A program made the translations under genes and the position numbers. Under the pieces are notes generated by a model. The model saw only the letters and a list, made by a program, of their open reading frames with translations, made no database searches and was not told the origin of the DNA. Positions 22,573-32,978 of a DNA stretch of 64,000 bases are shown one piece after another. Within the stretch, counting starts at the first letter, position 1. Each line of letters starts with the position of its first letter. The stretch comes from Adiantum capillus-veneris (lineage: Eukaryota > Streptophyta > Polypodiopsida > Polypodiales > Pteridaceae). The DNA lies in assembly GCA_014529385.2 (NCBI GenBank), contig CM043958.1, forward strand, positions 140,268,234-140,332,233, read 5' to 3'.

Positions 22573-23311
22573 ATGCCATACACTAAGCTTGAATGGCACT
22601 CTGTGCTTCTTTTGTGGTGCAATTTCAATTGTAGGAAGGGTAGGGAAGGAAGGTGTGTGTGTGTTGAGAAGAAGGATTTTGTGTTACTACTGTGTATTGT
22701 TTTTGTTAATGAAGTTTTGAAAGGTTACTGTGTTTTCTCTGTGTAAGGTGTTAGTATTAAGGTTGTTAGTTCTGTGTAATGTAATGTACAATAAGTAGGA
22801 AGTAGAACTGTGAGATCTAATGAAGTGTTTTAGTGTGTAACAATAGGTGTATTAGTTGTAAGTAGGCAAGTAGAGTGTGTGTGTGCTCGCATGCAGGCCG
22901 CGACGACCTTATCCTTTAAAAAATAATAAAAAATAATAATAATAATTTTTTTAAAAGGTAGGACCAGGATCGGGAATATCTCCCAAACCCAAGCCGAGAC
23001 CCAAGCCCAAGCTCACGCTTAGGCTCAGGCCTCAGTCGCCCTTTAAACCTACGTATTTTAGCTTCACACGTAGCTAAAAATCGACTTTTTTGAGGACCAA
23101 CGGAGCTTCAGGTGACCGAACGTTGTGCTGTAAAGCACACCGCGACTCTCTGAGTGATACGCTTGTTTTGAGCTATCACACACTTTAATCAAAAAATCGA
23201 TCATTCAAAAATATTTAAAAATATAAGAAAACGAGTGAAAACGGACGCCTAAAAAAGTAAGCGGTTAACCTTCGAGGTTATTCGTCGGCGCTTGTAGGGT
23301 GTCAAAAGCAC
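22573..23311. other. Element B leader, noncoding
   Basis: No coding signal. It includes an A/T homopolymer-rich stretch (22915-22952) and a short CCCAAGC/GGCTCAG repeat (22984-23034). Confidence 0.5.
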
Positions 23312-25383
23312 ATGCATCTGCGCTCTAGTCATGTGCTAGAGACAGAGCAACTAGAGAGAATTTCTACTTACGCGAGTTCTCAATATCCACCTACCTTAGG
23401 TTCCGGGCTCTCGGCGGGGACCCAAGGTAGTACAAAACAAGACCCAAACATAGCGGCTAGTGACTCTTCCTCTGACTACGACGTCATGGAGGGTTTCCCA
23501 ATGCTTAATCCTGATAGCTCAAGCCAAGACATGCATGCCATGGGCCCACAGCCCGGGCCAAGCGTGCTTAGCCGCTTGAAGGAAACCTTTAGTAGAGCCA
23601 CTCGCTCCGAACATGGAGCTAATGATGTAAATGAGGGGGGTGGAGAAGTAAACTCTCCATTCATGACCAACGTGGATCCTATGCCCTTAGAGAATGTGCA
23701 CGTGAATACTTCATTTACTGCACCTCCTGACTCTTCAAAGTTATTTCCCTGCGAGGTCATATTACCCGATGGTAGAAGCCTTGCCGAAGTGCAAGAGGTT
23801 GAGCAATATATCATTGCGGCCAGGGAAAAGGAAATCGAGAGCTTATGCAAGGTGGAGCAATGAAAAGAGTTAAAATCGAAAGCTCCGATGTCAATATCCT
23901 TGCTAAGAGAGCAACCGAGTGCTCCTGACTTAGCAACTGCTAAGGGCCAACCCCTAGAAAGCAACATTGCATCTAGCTCAAAGGACACCCCTAGCACCTC
24001 AATCCTAGATGGAGCGTTCTTAAATGAGAACTGGGAGTACGAATTACAAACGGAATCTCTAACCAACCTATACACAGGTCACACCTATCACGTGGGTTGG
24101 TTAGATGCCCTACAATCCACAATGGGTGCTACCAGTGTGGATGATCAACAACAAAGAGTTTGTGAGGTCATCCATAGGGTCATTGAGTTAGAGAGACAGA
24201 ACAAGGGGATCAACATGCCTTCAACGAGTCTCATGAGATTCTTGGATACAGTAAAGGCTAAACAACCGACCTTATCGCAAATGGAGACTCCCTCGGTAAG
24301 TCCGATGGATCCCCCATATGTTGTTTCTCTAGGGGTCTCAGTACAATCTGAGCCCACAAGTGATAGCTTTAACTTTCCAAGTTTAGCTCATATTTCCCTT
24401 GATGACACCACGGCTACCATGCCTACCCCAATGATGGGCATGCCAAGAAACACACCATGGACCTCATTTGTTAGTAAAGCACCGCTACATGGTAGCTCAA
24501 TGCCTGCAACAGTACCTACAAGTGTGTACCAATCGTATGCACCTATGGGTCATCGCACTCATGAAGTTCCTACCCCTCCCATTGTTTCAAGTATCTATGC
24601 TCCACAACCACAACACCCAAGATCTTATTTCCACGGGACTATACCGGCTAGCATTAGCATGTCACATCCAACGTCTACTATGCCTAGGGCCACACATATG
24701 AACTATGGACCACCACATGGCACAACATCGTACCCAACGTGGAACCCAAGGGCTTCCTATGCGCCAAGCCCAATGCCAATACCTACTCCACATGTAGTCT
24801 CTGGAGCACCTCCACCCACGGTTCCTCCTCACCTAGGTGACTTGGCAACATTTGCTCAAGCTATTGGTCGATCTATTGCTAAGAATATGCGTAACACGCC
24901 TGATAGAGAGCCTAGAAGTAAGGCAGTACAAATAGCCAAGCTCACACAAAAATTTAGTGGAGATGGGGATGTGAGAAAACATATCAAAGTGTTTGAATAA
25001 ATATGAAATTCTCTAGGAGAACACAATGACCTGCATAAGAGTAATGCTTTAAGCATAACCTTAAGTGGGAAGGCAGGGGATTGGTATAGAACTCTAAGGG
25101 TGGAAGAAAAAAAGATTTACCCTACTCTTAGGAGACTGTTCTTGAAAGAATACATACGAGAGGGAGTACTTTGGGGTGTAGCCTCTCAGCTCCAAAAAGC
25201 CCAACAAGAGGAAGGAGAGTCGGTGAGAGACTTTATTAGTCACTTGAAGCATTTGAATTCTCGTTGTAATCCAAATGAGCGCTTCAATAATAATCAATTA
25301 CCTGATAGATTCATTAGGGGATTACGACATGAGGATATCTACAATGGCCTAGTCATTAGAGGTGTCACCACTTGGGAAGCAGT
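23312..25383 (+). pseudogene. Element B gag, three stops, cut by element C
   Basis: One frame runs the whole length, with TGA at 23861-23863, TAA at 24998-25000 and TGA at 25004-25006 but no frameshift. The N-terminal 550 residues are polar, proline- and methionine-rich. A Retrotrans_gag domain follows, with QKFSGDGDVRKHIKVFE (about 24945), ALSITLSGKAGDWYRTL (about 25050), SVRDFISHLKHLNSRCNP and DRFIRGLRHEDIYNGL. The frame stops at VTTWEAV, where C's LTR begins. Zinc knuckle and pol of B are outside the window. Confidence 0.8.
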
Positions 25384-26316
25384 TGTTAGAAGCTGGACAC
25401 ACCCCACGGCATCTAACTACTCGACGGACTATTTTTTTTTGTAATTATTCATTCACTGAGGAAAACCCGATTTTTCACCTTGTAAATATTGGGACTTACA
25501 GAAGTTTCCAGATTGTATCCCAATTTTGATAGTTAGATTGAGTAGATGGTTGATTTTGGAACTTTAAGGTTTGAGAAGTTGTAAGGTATATATACCACTT
25601 TTTGACCTTAATGAAGGACCTTTTGTCATTTGAAACAAGTTTGAAGTCTGTGAGTGAGCGTACTGTGTACGTGAGAGAGAGTGTGAGCTTCGTCTTGACG
25701 CTACGTGTGCTACGGTGGTCGGAATCGAGTGCGGAGAAGTGCAGCATGTTGCCCCCGACTAGAGCTACAAGCCGATACCAACATTGAGCGTGTACGGTCC
25801 GGCTTTGGGAGCTCCTTCTACGAGCTTCATCGGTTGTTTGGGTGAGCATACGTTATCTAATTTTGCATTGCAGCATATCCACGCGTTCACATTGAGTAGA
25901 GCTACACATTAGGCACTTCAGATTTTGAAAATAAAGACATGCAGATTTCGGCCAGACATCCTACCTGTTTCTTCACCGGGTGTTTTGGGTCGTGATTTTG
26001 GTTTATAGACCTTAGGGAGAGCGGCCTATAGGTATTAGTAGGGTCTCCTTCAAGTTCTATGGTGTTTCAAAAGTGTTTGATGGGTGTTCGGCTCTAACAA
26101 GCATTGTAGGAAGATTCCTCTTTTGCACTTTTGAAGACTGTGACTTAGACAATTGGTAGGGACCTCTGTAGGAATTAGTTAGGAGTAGGTCGAGTGTAGG
26201 TTGACACCTTATGCTTGCTTCCACGCACCTGCGGGTCGAGCTTCGTCCTTAGCTGACATTACTTGTTAGGTGAGTTCGCGCTGTGCTGACGTCCATCGCG
26301 GCGTGTCCGTCCAACA
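25384..26316 (+). repeat. 5' LTR of element C (933 bp)
   Basis: It starts TGTTAGAAGCTGG and ends CCAACA next to the primer site. TATATATACC near 25587 is a candidate TATA box. A half-site of the element's palindrome, AGACATCCTAC, lies at 25954. The first 760 bp match 57849-58597 closely. Confidence 0.9.
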
Positions 26317-26335
26317 TTGGCGCCGCTGCCGGGGA
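26317..26335 (+). promoter_or_regulatory. Primer binding site of element C
   Basis: TTGGCGCCGCTGCCGGGGA sits directly after the LTR CA and is identical to that of element B. Confidence 0.9.
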
Positions 26336-26865
26336 CGAAAACCTTAGGTAGGTGACCGAGACTAATCCTTGAGGATTGGGATTTTGGGCTTGCCAAGAGT
26401 TTCGCTTTACATTTAGATAGGATCAGAGGGTGGAGGACTCTCTAGGTCTTAGAGGGAGTCTAGGAAGCGTGTGTCTGGCCTAGATCCTTCGACTTAGGTA
26501 TAGGAGGTAGACTTAGGTAGTTTTAGGTAATAGTCGAGTTCTAGAGTAGGAGTTGGAGTGGTAGAATCGGTGAGAGGAGAGCTTGAGAGTCCAGAGAGGC
26601 CAAAAAGCAACCAAAAACACCATTATCACCATTTCTTCATGATAGGTAGGAGTAGAGTAAGTAGGACATCATGATTCAGATCTAGAGCATTTCATGCATG
26701 TACACTTGCTTGGTAGAATCATTACAAGTTTGTAAAAGATGCAAAAAGACGCAAAAGTGTGGTTGAAAGCCTAATTGAAGTCCAAAAGTTACTGTGAGTG
26801 TTTCTCACAGGTCTTCAGAGCATCAGGAACATTCCTGCCAGAAAAAACTTTAATTTTAAGCCAGA

Positions 26866-26889
26866 AGACATCCTACGCGTAGGATGTCT
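26866..26889. repeat. 24-bp palindrome, leader copy 1
   Basis: A perfect palindrome with half-site AGACATCCTACG, centred on ACGCGT. Confidence 0.95.
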
Positions 26890-27307
26890 ACAGGCCAATC
26901 TGGGAGGAATTTTGGGATGTTGAGTTGACTAGTGTGTTCAGAAGGTAGGGTTTACCCTAATTTCAACTAGAAAGTGGAAATTTGGCCATCTCTTGACAGG
27001 ATAAGGCTAGATAGACTGAAATTGCTAGACATCCTACCCAAATAGTGCCAAAACATTAACTTGAGACCAAAACCATAAGATGGCTGCATGAGTGTATCTT
27101 GCATGATATATTGAGTGACTGAAAGGGGTTTCACCTCATTTGGGTAAGAAAATTGGGTTCAAAGTGGACTTTAGCACTTTTGACTGAAAAAGCAAAAACA
27201 GTTGAAGTTTGGGACTTTTGACATTGAAATCAAAATCTAAGCATACCACTGGGATACTGACATCAAGGGGAAGCTGTGCAACAAATCTGGGGTCAAACAG
27301 GCCAAAA

Positions 27308-27331
27308 AGACATCCTACGCGTAGTATGTCT
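27308..27331. repeat. 24-bp palindrome, leader copy 2 (one change)
   Basis: The right half reads GTAGTATGTCT where the others have GTAGGATGTCT. Confidence 0.9.
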
Positions 27332-27432
27332 TCTGAGGGATTGGGGACTCGAAACTGAAATCTGAGTATACCAAGGTGATTGGCAACTCAAGGGGAGCTT
27401 AAGACTTGAATTTAAAGCCATTCTGATGAAAA

Positions 27433-27456
27433 AGACATCCTACATGTAGTATGTCT
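27433..27456. repeat. 24-bp palindrome, leader copy 3 (centre changed)
   Basis: The centre ACGCGT has become ACATGT, both changes fitting deamination of methylated CpG, and the right half has GTAGTATG. It is preceded by ATTCTGATGAAAA, which also precedes the copy at 53874. Confidence 0.85.
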
Positions 27457-27709
27457 AATGCAAGCAAATAAAGCCAGAATTTGACTTTGAGCATTGTAAG
27501 GTGTTATATGGCCTAAGGCAAGCCTGCTAGTCAATTTTGGTCCAATTTGGAGTTGATTAGACTGATCAATACCATCAACAGGCTGTCGGAACAGATTTCT
27601 GACTCATTGACCAGCTTATAGAAGTCCAAATCAAAAAGTAAAAGCAGTTGTAAGCTTAGCACAACAAAGGGAAACAATAGTGCAAAAATCCAGGCAAAAA
27701 AATAGAAGG

Positions 27710-27733
27710 AGACATCCTACGCGTAGGATGTCT
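27710..27733. repeat. 24-bp palindrome, leader copy 4
   Basis: A perfect copy with half-site AGACATCCTACG. Confidence 0.95.
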
Positions 27734-28025
27734 ATTGGGGCATAATGCAGAGAAAATTTGACCTGGCCTAGACAGTGAGGTTCCATTTGGCTTAAGGGTT
27801 CCAGAACTTCTTTCAGAAGTGAATTTGGACCTTGATTACCCATTTGACAAAGCAAAGACTGAAGTCAGACTTTTTCGCGTAAATTGGCCAACATTAGAAG
27901 GAAGAACTGTTTCAGATTAGCAACCTAATCCAGAATATCAGCATTGTATAAAATACAGTAGTGGTTGAGATTAAATCTCCAGTTATACCAATCATGACTA
28001 AGATAACCTCTAGCAGATAAATGCT

Positions 28026-29027
28026 TTGATTCAATTGCCGAAATTAAAACTCTTGTGTACAGGTATATTCAACAACAAGGCAAGAAGTTGTGCAAAAACT
28101 GACCCATTGCCAGGTGAGTGGTTGAATTTGTGCTCAATTGCATTGATAAGTTTGATGGATTTAAGATCAGGAAGATACATTGTTAGAGACCAGAAGGTGG
28201 CCGGTGACCAAGGTAGCTTAGTGTCCACAGAAGAGAGTGTAACCCAGGCAAGGCTAGATCCGCTAGCACCGATTATTGAGGAAGGTAGTGATACTGACAC
28301 TTCGTCAGACAAATCTTTCTTCATGATGGGTAGTCAAGAGCCAGGAGGTTTCACCTATGATGGACCTATGCGAGGAGGAAGCACCTCCCAAAATCCTTTG
28401 AATGATTCCAGGCTTACGGTGATCTTCTTAGAGAGAACAAACTCAAGAGGAGCCCTAGTCTATTTTGACTATCGAGGCCGCAAGTGCATTTGTATCGAAG
28501 AGAGGCCAGCACAAAGATTGGAGATAATCCACGTGTATGATGATGGAGATAGATTCCGAGACGAAAAGGGGAACCACTATTTAATAGTTAGCAACCCTGA
28601 AGATTACAACAGATATGGAGATAACGTGGCTAAAGGGAAAATGGTTTCAGAAACTCAAGAGCCGCCACCAAACATTGATCGGCACGGAGCTATTTTTATG
28701 TATGATAAGAAAACGATCAGGATTCCAACTTATAACGAGAATGAGGGAATCTACAAACACGAGAGCGAGGGTATTGTCTCTTACTTTCGCAGCAAAGAAC
28801 CATACGTAAACGAACTAAGCAAAGACAAAGTTCTTTACTTATTCTCTTATGAAACATACGAGAGCGAGGGTATTGTCTCTTACTTTCGCAGCAAAGAACC
28901 ATACGTAAACGAACTAAGCAAAGACAAGGTTCTTTACTTATTCTCTTATGAAACTGCTATGGGGAAGGGCATAGTTTTGTTGATAGATACGGGCGAGAAT
29001 ACCAACGTATTCTCCCAAAGGAAGTAG
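28026..29027 (+). pseudogene. Element C ORF1 / N-terminal gag region, frameshifted
   Basis: This is about 333 codons open before TAG. Apart from MDLRSGR near 28156 no family feature is recognised. The tail is hydrophilic and includes a perfect 33-codon internal duplication. The downstream frame (VERATGPRALAYAPKKMP...) continues one frame over from about 28975. Another shift near 29275 leads into the main gag frame. So this is most likely the N-terminal part of one gag polyprotein damaged by two frameshifts. The real start could be any Met near 28026-28330, and the context does not decide it. Confidence 0.6.
28759..28956. repeat. 99-bp in-frame tandem duplication in ORF1
   Basis: Two copies begin ACGAGAGCGAGGGTATTG at 28759 and 28858, 99 bp apart. 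They encode repeated SEGIVSYFRSKEPYVNELSK. They differ at one or two bases, so the duplication is young relative to other damage. Confidence 0.95.
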
Positions 29028-29071
29028 AAAGAGCAACAGGTCCAAGAGCATTAGCATATGCCCCTAAGAAA

Positions 29072-30933
29072 ATGCCGAGAGCCGTCCACACCCCAAGCAA
29101 GTCAACGAATCCATTTTCAGATGAGTATGACACTACCTCACATTCCACCAGACCGCAAGCATTCAACAACCAAGACCAACCAGCAAACAGCCATCATTGC
29201 AGGCATGGCTTCGGCATAGTGCAACAATGGAACCAGACCGAAATTGACATGGTTATCCAGCCGCACAAGGGCTCAAGGATTTGCAAGAACCACCACACTA
29301 TTCAAGGTATCAAGCAGAGAGTAAGCCAAAGACACAAGGGTCGACCGAGCTTGGAGGACCACCCATCGAACGAGTTCGAAGAGAAGAACCACCTCCAGCG
29401 AGAACTGTTAGAAATTATGACTTGGGAGCACCGTTGGGAGAGGAACCAGCCTATTACAGAAGGCCTGAGGAGGTGTATAGACTTGGACGGGGTGATCCAA
29501 TGATGAGGTTTGTAGACCATCGCAGAATTAGACCTTCTCAAGTGCAAAAATGGGTAAACAAGAAATACACAGGAAACAGAGACCCAAGAGATCATGTAGC
29601 AGCCTTTGTGCGTGTAATTAGAGCCGAAGAGGTGTTAGATTTTCCTACCCAATTTACAGGGTTTGGACTAACCCTAGAGGATGATGCTGCAACTTGGTTT
29701 GACTCTGTGGAGCATAGAGACTTTGAGTCGATCGAGGAAGTGTTTGACGAGTTTATTGAGGAATTCTCTCAAAGGGGAATAGATCATAATACGGTCTCAC
29801 AAATCCATAAATTCAAACAAAAAGATGGAGAATCTGTACGAAAGGCAACCCTAAGACTAAAAAGATATGTTAAGTTCTGTCCTGTTGAAGAACTGCCAAC
29901 TCAGTCCAGACTTATGCTGATATTCATCCAAGGACTAAGGAATGCAGATCTCCAGAAAGACTTGCATATGAAGAGGAGCACGACGTTGAATGAGTTGACC
30001 AAGGAGGCTCTGTACCTTGTGGACAATTGTGCGGTCTACAAAGAAGGGGAGTTCAAGGACCTTGATGACGATTCATCTTCACAGCAAAGTGGGAGCAAGT
30101 CTTCCAAGACAACACTGAAAGAAGAAATAGCGGTAAACCAGGAGCAGCTCGTAGATGAAGTGCTAAAAAAGATCAACTTGTACGCCAAACCACAGGCTAA
30201 ACAGCCCAAGTGGTGTGCTATTGAACAAAAATGGACAAACCATGGGACCGAGGAATGTTACTATAACAAGGGATATGTGAGGGAGAGGCCTTATGCTCCC
30301 CAAGCTCCTGTAGCTTCCCCTCAAGTTCCACCGATGCCTAGATATCAAGCAGGCAACGTACCAGGACCTGTAGGTGTAGAAAGACCACAATCGGTGTTGG
30401 GGCAACAACCACCCCTACCAGGTTTACGACCAGTTGGTATAAGATACACACCAACGGTAACTGAATCAGAAGAAAAGGCTTTGGTGCCTATGCATGCATA
30501 TTATGAAGATCCCAATGGATATGCGGCAAACCCTGTCTATTATCCACCGGAAGAACCCTCGACACCAGAACCATGGAGCATGATAGGGAATCAGGGACCT
30601 CCAACTTGTGCACAGGCCGCAGGAGAAGGAAGTTATAGCTTAGATGAACAAACATTGTTGCTCATAGCCAATGGAGGCATAGGCGGACAGAGACAGGCTT
30701 ACCAGCAACGAGGGGCTCAAGGAGCACCTCAACAACCCAAGGGACCCTGTTACAAGTGTGGTGGAGACCATTGGCTGAGAGATTGTCCTCATGATGAAAT
30801 CATTAGAGTCAATGCGTATTGCCCAGAATGTGGAATTACTCATTTGATTCCCGATTGCCCTAAAAACCCAAGCAAAGGAGCAAAAACCACCTTGAACCTG
30901 AACAGTACCTTCCAGTGGAGGATCGGAAAATGA
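29072..30933 (+). pseudogene. Element C gag (Retrotrans_gag, two zinc knuckles)
   Basis: The main frame 29281-30933 holds the Retrotrans_gag domain (VQKWVNKKYTGNRDPRDHVA, DDAATWFDSV, RLMLIFIQGLRNADLQKDL) at about 29545-29990, a proline-rich stretch, and knuckles CYKCGGDHWLRDC (about 30750) and CPECGITHLIPDC (about 30820). The 5' part 29072-29280 reads in another frame, so a frameshift near 29275 lies upstream. The capsid/nucleocapsid role is by family. The frame is intact for 550 codons. Confidence 0.85.
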
Positions 30934-31060
30934 AACAATCATAGCTATTCATGCGGTAACACGAGCACAAGCCCAACGAAGGACGAACGAACCCATAATA
31001 AAAGAACCAAAAACAAATGCCCAAGGTTCAGAAACGAACAATCAGAGAAGCACTTGGAAA

Positions 31061-31912
31061 GTGAGAAAGGCGCGTAGGAAAGCCAGGAAAGAACTAGAGA
31101 AAACAACCCTATCCGATGAGTTGAAACATACAAAGAATAGATTGGAGCGGTTAGAAGATCTAGCTAGCTTAAGCTCACACACCACAGCAGCCATAGCACC
31201 CAAGGAAATAGCAGAGCCCAAAAGTGTAGGATCAGGAGGATCTGTACTGGCAGACAAGGTAAACGAGGAGCTGGATGCGCTTCTAAAAGCTTATGAAGCT
31301 CGACTTAAAAAGAACCAAACCCAGGAGCAAAGGTGGATGACTTATCCATATGCAGAAATAGAAAAACAAAGGTTGGATATGTGTAAAAAGATGATCGAGA
31401 CGGCTCAATCATTGATGGAAGACCCGTTGGGTAAACCGGCAAATTGTCATGACGCACCAGCTCCAACCCCTATCCAACCAACGTTAGAGAAACATGAAGA
31501 AAAAAAGGAAAGACTCACTAATGATTATGAATGCAGAGGAGAGGCTATCATAGCGCCAAATACCACCGATGAGGCAAGTGACGGGGTCCATCCTAAAATA
31601 TTGGCAGAAATGGGAAAGGACGGTAACGGTCTAGATGATCTGAGGAAGCAAATCACGGAGGCCAACGAGGCTAATAGGATGAGTCACCACATGAATAGCA
31701 TGAGAAAAGAAAAGAACGTGATCTTACCTCCTATTGAAGAATTCGAGGCAAGATCACAAGTGAACTTTGAGATACATTCACAAGGGGGAGACCAAGGATC
31801 TATTAGTTCGGGGCACAGCCAACCAGACTCTTTGAGAACTTTACCCTCTTACCTGGGAGAATATGAAGCTAAGTCGGAAGTGAGCACTCCCATCTCAAAG
31901 ACTTCCTTCTAA
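31061..31912 (+). CDS. Element C spacer ORF between gag and protease
   Basis: A 283-codon open frame, lysine/glutamate-rich, with likely coiled-coil segments (DELKHTKNRLERLEDLA, EELDALLKAYEARLKK) and no recognised domain. Sequence from 30960 (ARAQAQRRTNEP...) appears continuous with it, so it is probably the linker between nucleocapsid and protease of one polyprotein. Confidence 0.55.
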   Translation: MRKARRKARKELEKTTLSDELKHTKNRLERLEDLASLSSHTTAAIAPKEIAEPKSVGSGGSVLADKVNEELDALLKAYEARLKKNQTQEQRWMTYPYAEIEKQRLDMCKKMIETAQSLMEDPLGKPANCHDAPAPTPIQPTLEKHEEKKERLTNDYECRGEAIIAPNTTDEASDGVHPKILAEMGKDGNGLDDLRKQITEANEANRMSHHMNSMRKEKNVILPPIEEFEARSQVNFEIHSQGGDQGSISSGHSQPDSLRTLPSYLGEYEAKSEVSTPISKTSF

Positions 31913-31916
31913 CAAG

Positions 31917-32112
31917 GTGATGGATTCACAAGGATTGATTGAGCTGTTATCCACCCCGGTGGCATGCACAATCACGTTAGCAGAACTCCTAAGGTTAAGG
32001 CCAAACATGTGGACCACAGTAGGAAAATGCCTAGAAAACTTTGGAGTGAAAGACCCCACCTTGAAGCTACAAGAAGGAATCAGGGAGTTGGACAGACCTA
32101 ACTTGAACACTA
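31917..32112 (+). pseudogene. Element C protease region, part 1, cut by copia E
   Basis: The frame LIELLSTPVACTITLAELLRLRPNMWTTVGKCLEN runs to LDRPNLNT, where copia E begins at 32113. It resumes at 37730. Confidence 0.7.
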
Positions 32113-32914
32113 TGTTAAGTATGGAGCTTGATTTACCCTTGTAATTTTCTGTGGTAAAAGCGCACATTTGTAAGGCCCCCATTATGAGGAGAAGCCATCG
32201 TGCGTGAAGGACAATCACTCAACGGAAACCAAAATTTTCACGGACAAGAATCAGGGGCAACTTTAAAGGCCTCGGGGGAGGAGGCCCCCGAGACTTTTTT
32301 CTCGTCGGAATATTCTTTTTCGCCGGAATATTATGACCGGACGACGGTCGGAAAGTGGTGAGAAAACAACCGGTCGGTTGGCCGGTGGCCGGTCGTCAAT
32401 GGCCGATGGCCGGTGGTCGGAAGTCAATGGCCGGTGGCAGTGGCCGAATTCAATGGCCGGTGGCCGAATTCAAAAGCGGACTTGTCTTCTCAAGGGCGGC
32501 CACACATGGGCGGATTGGAGGGTCCGATTTGGACTTATTCGCACAAGGGCAGCTACACATGGCTGTCTCTCATAAGAGAGGGCAGCCCTTTTGGCCTATA
32601 AAAGGAGGCCATTTCTACACACATTTTATAGTGTGAAGTTGATGCAACAAGGTGAGTGTGAGGTGGTGAGAGTGAAGCAAGGCGGGAGCTCCATTAAGGG
32701 TATAATCCCTTTGTAAACTACTTCTTGTTTTGAAGTACTAAAGCCATTGAGTGGCTGCTTTCCCGTGGACGTAGCCCACATTGGGTGAACCATGTATATC
32801 GTGTGTACTCTCTCTCTCTCTCTCTCTACTCTATAATCTCGTGTATATAAATTTGTCTCTCTCCATTAAGTAATCTACTCAATTATCTATTTAGCTACGT
32901 CTTATTTCCTAACA
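32113..32914 (+). repeat. 5' LTR of copia E
   Basis: CCTATAAAAGGAGG at 32596 is the TATA box. A CGGTGGCCG / CAATGGCCG minisatellite lies at 32365-32470 and a CT run at 32813-32828. Confidence 0.93.
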
Positions 32915-32978
32915 ACTGGTATCAGAGCAAGGTTTACTCATAGCTAAATTATCTCAAGGAAAGGATTCCTTGAATTGA

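Larger units (their letters stand above)
26336..28025. other. Element C leader with palindrome copies
   Basis: A 1.7-kb noncoding leader. It holds four copies of the 24-bp palindrome (separate entries) and a half-site AGACATCCTACC at 27027. No protein-like ORF is seen. Confidence 0.6.

Noticed and set aside
22190-22579. Minus-strand ORF of 129 codons in the LTR of B
   Set aside because: It spans the GA microsatellite, the LTR end and the primer site; it is a chance reading.
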